Source: Cryptomeria japonica (lineage: Eukaryota; Streptophyta; Pinopsida; Cupressales; Cupressaceae). From it: DNA of 64,000 nt. The DNA lies in the NCBI RefSeq assembly GCF_030272615.1, contig NC_081407.1, positions 150,289,744 through 150,353,743 on the forward strand, written 5' to 3'. The stretch's first letter is position 1, and every line of letters begins with the position of its first letter. The notes beneath the pieces are model-generated. The model did no database searches. It saw nothing but the letters and a program-made list of their open reading frames with translations, and had not been told where the DNA came from. Positions 23,041 through 34,234 of this stretch are shown in pieces. The position numbers and the translations under genes are program-made.

Positions 23041-25183
23041 CTTTCCTACCTAATGGCTATATTGCTTTGATAAATTCGAATTACCTCTCTATCCTCAACC
23101 CAAATTCCCTCTCAACTCTGGTAATCCAATTAAACATTTTATCCACATTAACACTAAATCAATGACTAGTTTTCATTTTAAATTCAATAAAATTACTTCA
23201 CTCTGTACATCTTTGGAGATTGGCCAATCATCACTTTGTTCCATCTTTGCTGCATCATCCATAGACTGAACAATCATATTTGATGAATTTACTTCGAGTA
23301 GTAAATAATGTGATGTATAGTACAACGTAATCTTTCCAGCATCTAAGTGATAGTACACTCTTTATGTTTGTAGTTTCATCTCAGCTTCTACATTCATGTT
23401 ATCAGGCGTTCTCTTTTCTCCACCTTGGTTTGGTTCTTACTCCAAAGAATCATATTTGAGAAGTTTTACCAATCTCATTTGTATCTGGATACTCTTCATT
23501 GTTTACTTTTATACCTTGGGCATCAGTTGCATATCCCAAACAATTTCATCTGCAACTAAAATAATCTTATTCTGCTGCAATATCTTCTACAGATGCTACA
23601 ATATATTCATTCTCTCACACATTGACGTACTTTTCTTACATCCTCAGATTTTTATGTACAAATTCATTAGTCTCATCCTTTAGTGATATTGTCACACCTG
23701 CTATGATATATCCATCTTCTCCGCTATTTGTAATTTTCTTATATGTAAGATATGCAGTGTGATAACTGATTTCATCTCTTCATACTATTCATGTATGTAT
23801 GGATTCCAAAAATGAATAAAACAATTCAGTACTTACCAACTCAACTCTTTCTTAACTCCTGCATGTTATGCATAGATAGTGAAACTACCAAGTGTACCTA
23901 GGAATTTGGTCCACATTTGTTTTTTCTTACTGCCTCTTCTTTGGAATAAAAAACCCAGACCCAGTATAATTTGTTTACATAATTTATTTCCCCATAACTA
24001 GTGGTTATAAATATCCTTCACACAACAAGGTCATAGTGTTTCCATCTCTGAGATTGTGGTTTTTAGATTCTGTTTCATTATAACTATAATCCCGCATGTT
24101 CCTATCTGACCATTCCTGATGTACCTGCATCACTTTTAATTCCGGGTAAATATATCTCATCTTGTTGCTATAGGGATTACTAAATGCATTAATTCATTAC
24201 ATAAGACATATAATTTTAATAATGATATTGCTTCTGGATTCTTTCATTTAATGTTTTGGATCACACTCAGTGATCCATCATTAGGAAGAGGACAATGAAG
24301 AATCAGATTGCAGACATAACCTTAAAAAGAAGCGAAGAAAAGGGAGGGGGACTGGAGAATGAGGAACGTGACAGGAGGAAGAGGGGGTAAATATAGAGGA
24401 GAAATCAAAGTACATGAAAAAAATACAAATACAACAGAAAGTATATATATACATAGTAATTAATAACCAAATGAATAAATATGAGTAAAAACATAAAATT
24501 ATTCAAATATATACGTGTAAGAAAGAATATATATATAAAAGGATCAGTCACCAGGCAATGGGTGCATTAGCCCTATAATTGAAACCTGCTAGGACTTGAA
24601 AAGGTTTATAATCTAGTACAAATTGCTTTTAGCCCTCCAGATTGTTCAGGCTATTGTTGAAATTATGCAACACCTAGAGGCATCTACAGAGGATGGTAAA
24701 TATATAACAAGTGATCAAAATCAAGATAAATTTAGCTCTATCCTGAGAGTTATTTCCAATCTACATGTACGTTGAATATGAAAATTTGAAAACAAATTAT
24801 AAAACCAAATTTATACATTAGAAGTAATTTTTCTATTTCAATGGAACTTGTGGTGTCATGTATCTCATTTCTGTGCTTGCTCTGTCCTCCTGATTTTAAG
24901 TTGGGTTTTTCTCGGGTTTCTACCAAGGTAGAATTTTTGTTGACCTAACTTATTCCAATTGAGATCTCCTGTCTTTTTAATCTTCCAAGCAAATCATTGT
25001 TGAAGTAATTTTGAGGGTTTTAAGGATAATCTAAGTGGGTTTTTTTGTAACTTTGAAGTGCATTCTCTGACTGTAAGTATCCCTCAAAATTACTTGATCA
25101 CAAGCTATAGTATCTTGTTCCTTTTTTATGAACTGCATTTATGATTTTATCAACTCACCATTTATTCTTTGCCAAATTTCCAG
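23041..25183. other. Non-coding stretch upstream of the PsbP-domain exons
   Basis: No open frame resembles a chloroplast transit peptide or the N-terminal part of a PsbP-domain protein. If the exons downstream belong to an intact gene, this is intron. The segment near 24245-24275 (ttttggatcacactc) resembles the repeat in the bHLH intron at 39.4-40.1 kb. The intron's 3' splice site is at 25181-25183, after a T-rich tract. Confidence 0.45.
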
Positions 25184-25916
25184 GAAACGTGGAGCCGTAT
25201 CAATTCATTCTTCCTTCCACATGGAAGCGAGTGCGAGTTGCTAACATATTGTCAGGTAACTACTGTCAGCCTAAATGTGCCGAGCCATGGGTGGAGGCAA
25301 AGTTTGAGGATGCAAATCAGGGAACTGTGCAGGTAGTTGCGTCTCCTTTGATCCGCCTCACAAATAAACCAAATGCTCAAATTGAGGAAATTGGGAATCC
25401 AGAGAAGCTGATCGCTTCATTAGGTCCCTTTGTAACTGGGAACAGCTATGATCCAGATGAGCTTGTTGAAAGCAACGTGGAAAGGCATGATGACCAAACA
25501 GTAAGTCTGCTGGAAAAAGCTTTCTTAGTACTCTTTTGGAATGGAGATGTCTAAATTTTAATTGGGTATTTGTGGCTAATATTACAAAACTATATTTCTA
25601 GGCGTTATTCATTGCCAGACAATCAATGTTGCAATAAATCTAATGCCATGCAATGATATTGTCACATTTGCTTGCAGATTATTTTTTAATCATTATAAAT
25701 ATTTGGATTCAATTAATTTACCTGCATTGATTTGTCTCTTACCAGTATTACAGTTACACATTGGAGACTCCATATGCCTTAACTGGTACTCACAATCTTG
25801 CAAAGGCTACTGCAAAAGGTAATACAGTCGTACTCTTTGTAGTCAGTGCCAATGACAAGCAGTGGCCAAAATCAGAAAAAATACTGCGAAGTATAGTCAA
25901 TTCATTCCAAATTTAG
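25184..25916 (+). CDS. PPD6: PsbP-domain protein, chloroplast thylakoid lumen type (last two exons)
   Basis: Two exons are seen: 25184-25500 and 25746-25916 (stop TAG 25914-25916), joined across a 245-bp intron with gtaagt at the donor and accag at the acceptor. The first exon starts in phase 1 after a tttccag acceptor; the second joins in phase 0. Together they give about 162 uninterrupted codons containing VEPYQFILPSTWKRVRVANI, NYCQPKCAEPWVEAKFED, ASLGPFVTGNSY and, in the last exon, LETPYALTGTHNLAKATAKG and VVLFVVSA. These match the PsbP fold as in the Arabidopsis PPD6 group from memory; the symbol should be checked by search. Members of this family are nuclear-encoded thylakoid-lumen proteins related to the PsbP subunit of photosystem II; the two cysteines of NYCQPKC may be redox-active (inference). 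The transit peptide and N-terminal exons were not found upstream. They may lie beyond a transposon-filled intron, or the gene may be truncated. Confidence 0.85.
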
Positions 25917-26139
25917 CTTGCTTGTCCAAGCTAGCTGGGAAAAGTGTATATTATATGTAATTATTTGCTCTTGGCTGCAAGTGATACTTAAAAATTTGAA
26001 CATAATTCAATTATTTTTCATTCAATATCCTATTGATCAGTTGGAAGTTGTGTTGGCCTTAGGTACTTTATTTTCTTTGCATTTCTTAGAGAACGAGCTT
26101 ATTTAATGTTTTGACCACTTACCTGCCTTGTTGGGTACA

Positions 26140-26145
26140 AATAAA
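26140..26145 (+). terminator. Candidate polyadenylation signal of the PsbP-domain gene
   Basis: An AATAAA hexamer lies about 225 bp after the stop codon, a usual plant 3' UTR distance. The hexamer is common by chance in AT-rich DNA. Confidence 0.35.
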
Positions 26146-26493
26146 GTGGCCTATGTAATTTCAGGTTTGGATGGCAACTCTGGGTAGGTTTAGCTGTATA
26201 TAATTATTATTTTGAAGTAAAATCTTGTATGCTTCTCCTCGTTGGTTTTTAGCCAAGGAATTAACTTCATCCGTGAATGAAAAGAAGTTCAGAATTCCAT
26301 TCATTTACTCATGGATGATACCACTGAATTTTACTGAATAATTTAAAATACATCTCTTTTCTTGAACTAAGTGCATATCCACTTAGAAACTGCGGATGAT
26401 TATATCTATTGCTAAACTCTAAAATTGCTTTAAGAAAATTTTCTACACAATTGCAGTGGGCTCCATGCGAAGAGCTTATGCTTCAGGTGTTTG

Positions 26494-26679
26494 CCAAGTC
26501 CAGCTGACATCATGGGCAATTCTGGCTGCCTGTTTACATATTCAACATCATCACTTTTCAACCAATCGGGAAAATATTTCCTGCATGTATTTTCCAAGTC
26601 CAGCAGACATCATGGGCAGTTCTGGCTTCCTGTTTACAAATTCAATATTACAACTTTTCAACCAATGAGGAAAACATTT
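26494..26679. repeat. Tandem duplication, 100-bp period, two units
   Basis: Two units, starting ccaagtccagc at 26494 and 26594, share tgacatcatgggca-type sequence, cctgtttaca and cttttcaaccaat with roughly ten differences. They end just before the copia gag fragment. Both units are open in one plus-strand frame, but no protein was recognised. Confidence 0.8.
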
Positions 26680-26681
26680 AT

Positions 26682-26876
26682 TTATTTTGTTCTAAATAAC
26701 AAGTACCGGATCTCATCAATAGCAGCTACTTTATGCTTATAAGCAGTAGGCAATGATCTCAGCACTTTAGCAACAATCCCATCTTCTTCAAGAGTTCCAC
26801 TGGCACATCTGATGTTCATGACAAGCTCATTCACCTTAGCCATAAAGGATGTTATGTTTTCATCTTCTCCCATCAT
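26682..26876 (-). pseudogene. Ty1/copia gag fragment (UBN2-type domain)
   Basis: The 64-codon minus-strand frame contains ITSFMAKVNELVMNIR and VAKVLRSLPTAYKHKVAAID, the pattern of the copia gag domain often annotated UBN2 or retrotran_gag, with the typical K-V/I-L-R-S-L-P core. A full domain is about 120 residues or more, so this is a fragment; no protease or integrase follows. It lies about 0.8 kb downstream of the PsbP-domain stop codon, in the opposite orientation. Confidence 0.75.
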
Positions 26877-26889
26877 TGCAATAAACTAT

Positions 26890-28398
26890 AGGGATATCTA
26901 TGCAATGAGATCTGCTGTTTAGTGTGTACTGTAATTCTGTCTTTTACTTTTCTGGGTTTAGCATTTTGTGGTCACCAACCCAATTAGCACTGTGTGTAAG
27001 GAGCAGGCAGAAGGGTTGGTAAGGACTTTCAGATAACACCCCTAGAAACATATATTGGACTTCTTCATTGCGTTGCTGCTTTTGGGAAGGGAGGTGGCTT
27101 TACATTCAATTACCCTGCAACATAATTTTGAACCTTTTATAAATATATATCATATATCATCGGCAGAACACTTAAAAGCTGAGATTCCACGAAATAAGTA
27201 GAAGTAATTTGTCGTACAAGATAGGGCATGAGATTCTTCAGTGTCTCAGAAAGCTCACTCTATGAAACTAAGCAATTTTGAAAGTTACATTGCTCCCAAA
27301 ACAATCGTAGTTTCAACATTGTACAATATTTAAATTTTCAGAAGCCTGGCCCAAGGAGTCTGATATCCATATAATCCATCAAAAGAAAAAGAAATAAAAC
27401 GATGAGCTCCTAGCTGTGACAATTAGGATACCCACCAAGACAAGGCATATCCTTTGAAACAATCATACATTTCTTGCATAAATTGCTTATCTCGATTAAT
27501 TAGCTTCAATCATTACTCTATGATAAAAATATATAGTTAGCTAATGATTGAAGCTAACTAGTAATTAAACTAGTAATTAATCAAGGCAAGGATTTTCATA
27601 GATTTGCCTTTTCAGGTCTGGTTGAATCAAATTGCTTATTTTGAGTAATTAGCCAACCATTGCTTTTTATAAAGCTTTTGGTACACAAATTGCTTGATTA
27701 ATTAGCATACCATAGAGTTGCATTTTTTAGGTCTCGTCTTGTTTTATCACTAGCATGAATAGCATTAAATGATAAGTTCGCTTCTGGCTCTGGAGCTACC
27801 TGTATTTATTGATCATGGACAAAGTTTATGTTCTGGTTTAGTAACACCAAAGTCAATCAGTTTCATGTAACTCTAAATTCTAACGTTTGATAATATAAAA
27901 TGCAGTACTTAGCATTTAGATCTTGTGGAGTAAAATAGGAATAGAATAACTTTCTGGCACTACTCTATACCTTGAATCTTTGTGATTGAAGTGCTCCCGA
28001 GACTATATGACCCAAAGTCTAGCTTGATTGTCTCAATGAAACAGTGTAGTATAAACAAAATATAACACAACTTTCTAGCTTTTTATTTTTATTTTAAATG
28101 TAAACTCTTGTATAATCATATTAAGCAAATAAAACCTTGAGATAGTGTTAGTTGGGGATTGACTAGAACCAGGAACAACAACAGAATCCTACCGCAATCC
28201 TCTACAAAGAGGTTGTGGAGCTCCTAGCTGGAGAGACACCCTCTAGGATATGAGTAAAATGTAAGGGATGTATCCCATCAAATAGATATTTGTGTAAGTT
28301 ATAATATAACATAGTAGAGGTAGAGATAGAAGTAAGAGTAGAAGAGTAAAAAAAAGTAATAATAATAATAGGAAAAAGGATAGAGCCCAAAGAATATG
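26890..28398. other. Non-coding, with a 16-bp perfect inverted repeat
   Basis: No gene recognised. At 27500-27515 and 27542-27557 the arms ttagcttcaatcatta and taatgattgaagctaa form a perfect stem around a 26-nt loop. The surrounding 27470-27720 has recurrent attgctt and attaattag words, like a decayed small DNA transposon. Confidence 0.5.
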
Positions 28399-28499
28399 TG
28401 GGAAATGGCTATTCAGCCCCTAGAATGCACCAAGGCATGTATCTTTTATACATTATAATAGATGTTTGGTGTATCCTAGGGGCTGCATAGCCATTCCCA
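28399..28499. mobile_element. MITE-like or pre-miRNA-like hairpin, about 100 bp
   Basis: The left arm (28399-28436) contains tggctat, cagcccctag and caccaa; the right arm (28462-28499) contains their complements ttggtg, ctaggggctg and atagcca. Mismatches are few over about 38 bp, and the loop is about 25 nt and AT-rich. Size and terminal-inverted-repeat shape suit a MITE. Arm length and loop also suit a MITE-derived microRNA precursor. No clear target duplication was found. Confidence 0.7.
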
Positions 28500-29265
28500 T
28501 TAATGCACAGTGAATGGCAATCTGATTAATCTTTTGGCTAATAAGTCAAGTTGCTATAATTTACACCATTGAATTATTGCTTTTGCTAGAAAAGTTATTG
28601 CCATCTTGCAATTTACACATAGTTAAACAATTTAAATTGTTTCAGTTGTCTAATTTTAACAACTTGAGGCTCAATTGCTCGATTGGTAATTCGGTGCCAA
28701 AATTACTTTGTTTTACATAAAGAAGATATGAAAACGGCTCTATGGTAGAGAGGCCAAATTGTACAACTATAATAGTGTACATAATTTAATTTATTCATTT
28801 TTTTTTGGAGGAATTTGGACTTTTGTATTTTAGAACCTATAAGAAAAGTAAGCTATATATTTAGCATTTGCTAAAACAAATTTTCCTTGTGCCTTAAAAT
28901 CAGAGGAAATTGGGCATAGTAGGGAAGAGGTTCAGTTACCCCATATATTCTAACTAAAAAATCGTCTAGTGGGCCAATAGCCTCCCCTTGGTATATCTAG
29001 TAGGTAGGAAAATTGTTAGTAATTAAACCAATTATGCAACTTTATTGGTACCAATAGCACACAATTATTGGGGCATTTGTGCATAAGTATTGGACCAATT
29101 GTGCAAATTTTATGGTGGTCAAAGTGAATGGTTAACCAGATAGTAAGGAATATGTATGAGACGCCAACTCAAATGACCGCTTTTTGGCCCTTGCATGCAT
29201 AATGAATGTCACAGCGTTTGTTGTAACTATCCAGAAGTTAAAACAATAGTTGTAAGCAAGTTAAG
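28500..29265. other. Non-coding; one copy of a local ~110-bp repeat at its end
   Basis: No gene was seen. The last 110 bp (about 29155-29265) shares cttgcatgcataat, gttactatcc-like and agttgtaagcaagttaag sequence with 30840-30935 and 30945-31045. The stretch at 29030-29100 (accaattgtgcaa, gcataagtattgg) resembles 30725-30800. Confidence 0.5.
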
Positions 29266-30439
29266 TCACATATGAATTGACAAGTAGGAATCATCAAAAT
29301 TAGAAGCCTTGACAGTCAAATGATAAGCAGTAGCATCTTTCCACAAAGTAGCAACACCTTTATGGCATGAGAGAGAACAATTCGAAGCTAAGTGACTTGT
29401 TAAAAAGCATCTCCGATAACGAAAGGGGAGGCCCTCATAATCCAATGATTGAGTCCATGGCCTATTCCCAACTATAAGAACCACATCCCCAGGAAGAGGC
29501 ATGGAGATGTCAATGTTGATTAAAATGTGAGCAAAGTTAGAATGACCCATGGAGGACGTGGAATCATCAACCTTCAAGAATCGGCTGATAGAGTTGCCAA
29601 TGGCCTTGTAACAAGAATGCTTCTTGAAATGAAAGGGGAGATTGGGATGGCGAACCCATACTGGACACACATTGAGTGGTTTCGTAAGAGGGTTAAAAGA
29701 AGTTGCCCAAGGTTTGATCGAGAGAGGGTTAACTCCCCAAGTCCATAACTTGCCCAACACCAAGTCACAATCATTAGAAGAAGGAAAGGAAGCAATAAAA
29801 ATACCCTTTGCACAAGGATAAAACTCAATGCTACCAGCAATGAAAGGCTTCCAAGAATCACTCACCGAACGATAGAGGTCAGGGAGAGAAGGCCATAACC
29901 CCGCAAATCTGCACACCAACCCACAACGTTGGTAGAAACCAATGTATTCTACCACATCTTGCCCACAAACTGCCAAAGTCTTGGCACAAGGAAGAGGGCG
30001 ATTCCCCTTGGGAGGATGAGTAGCAAATCTAACCATGTGAGCAAACTTTGCCCACTAGAAAGTCTGGGAGGGGGGGGACCCCAACATTAGAGGTCCAGAC
30101 CTGATCACCATCATCAACAGCACCAGACCCACCCATAGCCAGTGGAGGAGGTGTCGCGGAGAAAGGCAAGCCCGAGAGCTTAGCAAATCTCTCATTCAAT
30201 GGGATTGAGCTAGCAGCAATAGGGGTAGTGGCGGCAATGACAGTCCCCAACGAACCTCGATGAAAAGAATCACCTGACACAGAGGCCACAATAGCTGCAA
30301 CCCCAACCAAGTTAGCCATTAAAGCATTCTGAAATGGAGCAGCCACAGACTGAGCAGAAGCAGAAGACTTAGTTGTTGGAGCAGTGGCTGTAGACTGAGC
30401 AGGATCGGAAGACATTTCAAAACTTGTTAAAACAAACAA
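29266..30439 (-). pseudogene. LINE-type ORF1 (DUF4283) with frameshift
   Basis: Two overlapping minus-strand frames make one gag-like protein. Frame 30439-30029 (136 codons) is an Ala/Ser/Thr-rich N-terminal region; frame 30036-29266 (256 codons) carries the DUF4283 domain (CRFAGLWPSLPDLY, GIFIASF, VWVRHPNLPFHF) and a zinc-knuckle-like CRRCFLTSHLASNC-type segment in which the first Cys is Tyr (RYRRC). The frames differ by one base, and the G8 run at about 30070 is a likely slip point. Family members bind nucleic acid as ORF1 of plant L1-like retrotransposons. The protein ends in the region equivalent to the one just after the knuckle in the copy at 34235, so the 3' part is missing. No reverse transcriptase follows. 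No clear TSD was found. Confidence 0.72.
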
Positions 30440-31050
30440 ATAATGTTGTTAATTGTATGGAAGAAAATTAAAAATCTTGGTGCATTATATTCTAAAACAA
30501 AATCACAGTTACAATCAAAACCGAAATCAATACAAATAAGATTGAATTAATTGAATGGTCCTCTCTTTTTAAATGAACATCACTAGGGGAAGAGCACTAG
30601 TAGCTCTTATAGTTCCAATAACCGTGCACTCTTTGTGCACCCAAATCCTAGTTACTAAGTTTAAAGGAACCAAAAAAATAATAACTAAAAGCCCATTAAT
30701 ATACCAATGGTCGTTCATTTTTTAGCTTTTTAGGACCATAATTGGTCCATTTGTGCATGACTACTGGGCCATTTGTCCACAAGTATTGGCAATTTTAAGT
30801 GCATGGTTATTGGGGCAGCTTTAAGTAGGTATATGACGACACTTTGCAATGTGTACTTTTTGACCCTTGCACCCATAACCGATACCACAACGTGCATCGT
30901 TACTACCCAAAAGCCAGAACAGTAGTTGTAAGAAGCATTTTGAAATGTGTAATTTTTTACCCTTGCGTGCGCATAACCGATCCCACAACGTGCATCATTA
31001 CTACCCATAAGCTAGAACAATAGATACAAGTAGTTAAGTTGCATACTAAG
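30440..31050. repeat. Local ~105-bp repeat units, two tandem copies
   Basis: Units at about 30840-30935 and 30945-31045 share ttttRacccttgcRYgcat, cgatNccacaacgtgcatc and ttactaccca-aagc. A third, more diverged unit lies at 29155-29265, on the other side of the LINE relic. The repeats pre-date the relic and the copia LTR, which both interrupt them. The part from 30440 to 30830 holds no recognised gene. Confidence 0.65.
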
Positions 31051-32047
31051 TGTCGGCAAGAGACACTGCACAGATCTTTAGGTGGTGTCATTGATGGCAA
31101 CCCAAGTCAGTTATCCCATCCGCAACGTGTGATTTGATCCTACCGGAAGTCAAGTTGGAGATTGGTTTCAGTCTGGTGAGTTGAACAGAGTATTCGACGG
31201 AGTTCAACACTTTGGTTGATACATCTTTTTATGACATCATTTTGTGTTCCGGTGCCGAGAGAAGGTAGATGGATGTCTGGAAAGCCTTATTCTGGAGCTT
31301 CAGGCTCCGATGATGTTTGGTTCATGAGTTAGCTGATCCTGTATATCGATCTTCAGTGTAACAATGCAATTCAACAAACTCATGTGGATTATGTGGATTG
31401 ACTTTGATGACCAATTTCGTGGTATAGATGTTTTGGTAAATTGTTTTGATAGTGTGTGGACAATTGTTTTGGTCCGCATCGGTTTATAAGCTCAGATTGA
31501 GCCGACTATGTATGCATGTTTCATTATTTGTTAAGTTTTCTTGAAGCCGACATATAATAGACCTAATTTCTTGTTGCAGATATATAAGGTCGATTGTTAT
31601 GATCATTTTCAATATCAGTAGTTATGTGAGAGATGTTCATGATCGATTGTGCGTAGTTGCACGTGCACAAGTTGAAGATTTATGCTCCGGAATAGTGTAG
31701 AACAGTGGAACGGAGCAGTTTGTGGCAGAGTGTGAAAAAGTTGTATATTGTGCTTAACCGAAACTATAACCAGGCATTTGTAGATGTTGTTTAATAGTTC
31801 AAACTCTCTTGTGATCATTTGTAAGGCAGTGAGCCTTCCTAGGGTTGTAGCACGTCTTTGTTTTGAACAGTAAGCTCTAGGTAGTGTGCCTGAATGCATG
31901 TGCATTCCATTGTAAAACATTATATATGAGTATTGTTTTGTTCTCTTGCATCTTTCTTTTGGTTCTATGCATTAAGTGGTTAAAGGAACCAATAAATAAT
32001 TGCAGAACACCGATTCACCCCCCCCTCAGTGTTCCTTGATTCCAACA
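31051..32047 (+). mobile_element. Ty1/copia solo LTR (997 bp)
   Basis: It starts TGTCGGCAAGAG and ends cagtgttccttgattccaaca, the classic 3' end of plant copia LTRs, with a C8 tract just upstream (ttcacccccccc). The 5-bp duplication ctaag is at 31046-31050 and 32048-32052. A plus-strand TATA box (tatataagg, 31581) and a possible polyadenylation signal (aataaataattg, about 31991) give the order U3-R-U5 on this strand. No primer-binding site or coding region follows, so it is a solo LTR. The rows before and after rejoin as ...catactaagaaccaaaa. Confidence 0.88.
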
Positions 32048-32052
32048 CTAAG

Positions 32053-32806
32053 AACCAAAAAAAATCATCGAAATTTGATGTACTATTTAGGGTATGTGGG
32101 TGCCAAAAATTAGCTATAATGACTACTGGTACACTTCCCCTAGTGATAGATGGTTCTTCACAGGCAACAAGGGTGAAAAATTGCTTTAGCAAACTGATGG
32201 TGAGATCTTCTTTTGATCTTCATCTATTCTTCTCTTCTAAGCGCAATAATTGGTTGAACATAAAAATTAGTGATATCTTTGAGTTTTGATCAAGTTCTCA
32301 TCATATATCAAATCTACTTGCAATTAATTTTAAATATATTAATTAGTTTGAAACAATTATCTACCACGTAGCTTTCTATTTTGCCGAAGACATTTTATTT
32401 TTCAAATGTATGTCTAGGTCATGAATATTAAATTAAATTGTGCGAATGAATAAGAATTAAATGGTGTTTAATTTAATTTAATTCGTGATACAAGACTACA
32501 TATTTTAAATTAACATTTATTTGAAAGCAAATTATTAAAAACAATTGTAGAGGTGATAATCTTTGTAAAGGTTTTTCAATAATTAATCAAATATTTTATA
32601 CTATTATTGTTATAATCACTATTTTCTGATTTTCATATGAAATTCAATATCATGACAAAATCATTATTGATAATAAGTAGGCCAAACCAAGTAAAAGAAG
32701 CAAGGGCTTAGTTTCATGAGAAAAATTATTGATGTTTGATAATTGTGTAATAAGTGTGTTAATAAAAGTAGAATTGAGTGGTCAAGTATTTTTGTAGATT
32801 TTTTAA
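32053..32806. other. AT-rich non-coding, no gene seen
   Basis: Between the copia LTR and the first ORF1-only retroelement. Frames are short and unlike known proteins. No boundaries recognised. Confidence 0.45.
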
Positions 32807-32821
32807 GTTTCAAGAGTTGTT

Positions 32822-33522
32822 TTTGATTAAGGAAAAACAAGTTTTTAAGTGACCAGAAACCCTTTACAAGACAGGTTTTAGAAGGACCTGCAACCCGAAC
32901 CGAAAGATAAACTTGAAAGACCGCTCAAAGAAACAAAACACAAAAGAGATTTGGCTCGGCCAATCAAAAGAAAGGGAACAACATTTACCCCCACCAAAAA
33001 CCTACAGGCTACAAAAAACCAGCAGCCCTAACCCAACCAGGAAGGATCAAGAATTTACCTACCCTTATGGGATCGAAGGGTCATATCAAAAGAGAACTGG
33101 GACAATTTAGATTTTTTACTTTTGACAGTAATCCATCCCTCCTCAACCCTAGCAGCAGCCTTTTGCCAAGAGGATGGGTCCAGAATAGAGGACCTCCCCT
33201 CATCAGGAGGAACAGAGCCAACATCCAGAGAGGCAAAGTGGGCAGCCACAATCTGAGATGCGGGAGGGTCGTCCATCGAAGAGGAAGATCCATCATTTTT
33301 CAAACAATCACTCGAGATGCCACCGCAGGCATCCACACATTCCTGAGGCAAGGCAACACTAGAAACAAGAGGCGTACCCTCAGTCTGAGGAACCTGTGCC
33401 ACCACCTAGGAGAAGCTTTTCTTTTTAACAAAATAGTGTTCAGAGGATGCACCCTTCCACCAAGAAGTAGATCTTTTTTTTCTTTATATTTGTTTCACAC
33501 CCTGCAGCAACATGTGCAGTCT
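32822..33522 (-). mobile_element. ORF1-only non-LTR element, truncated copy (701 bp), with 15-bp TSD
   Basis: The 15-bp duplication gtttcaagagttgtt at 32807-32821 and 33523-33537 flanks a minus-strand copy of the 3' part of the element at 34235-35724. It keeps the C-terminal part of ORF1 (minus frame 33405-33055, with ALPQECVDACGG, SSILDPSSWQK and EEGWITVKSKKSKLSQ) and the whole roughly 230-bp tail after the stop, up to ttccttaatcaaa. Its 5' cut lies just after the zinc knuckle. The ORF1 C-terminus is joined to the tail exactly as in the longer copy, with no ORF2 between. 5' truncation with a long TSD is the signature of target-primed reverse transcription. Confidence 0.85.
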
Positions 33523-33537
33523 GTTTCAAGAGTTGTT

Positions 33538-34224
33538 ATAGTGGTATGTAGCAAATAATTTATATTTATTTTTATAGTTGTTATAACGGTGTGTACTAAT
33601 ATCACACCCTCTCTCTCTATCCATCTATTGAGCTCTCCCTCTCTCTCTTTTATTCACTCCATTTCTCCTTGTCACATCCCATCTCTTCAAAATTGATTTT
33701 TATTAATAAACCTATTTACATTTAACTATGCATATTTGGTTAAAATATCAATTTCTCCAAGTAATTATTGTGGTTTATGTTTTTATACCTCATATTAGCT
33801 CACACATATACTATACAGATATAAACATCCAAAAATAAAATATTATATTTGATGCTTAATGCTACAAAATATAAGAAGTGTCTCTCTTTAAAGTTCAAAC
33901 TCAAATATTGCAATTTGAATGCAACCTAGTAAACATGGATAATAATATCCATACGTTACAACCAACAAACAATTTTGAGGAAAATTGATCAATAAAAAAA
34001 CACTGGTAAAAGAAATGGTATCAGCCAACCATGCATATACAATAAAATTAATTGGTACATACAAAGGCTGAAAAATATGAAACTAGAATATGCAAAAATT
34101 GATATCCATTCTAAACTTATGTATAAAGAATACATGAGTTTATGAAAAAACTTTATTCTCTATCTTTAGTAGATAAAAAAATCATTCATAATCCTTCTTT
34201 CACATAATAATATTAGATAAAACC
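33538..34224. other. Spacer between the two ORF1-only elements, no gene
   Basis: About 690 bp of AT-rich DNA including a CT-rich patch at 33605-33660. It would form the loop if the two oppositely oriented elements paired. No gene recognised. Confidence 0.5.
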
Positions 34225-34234
34225 ATCTTAAAAA

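Noticed and set aside
33067-33558. 163-codon plus-strand frame
   Set aside because: It is antisense to the ORF1 C-terminus of the minus-strand retroelement at 32822-33522.
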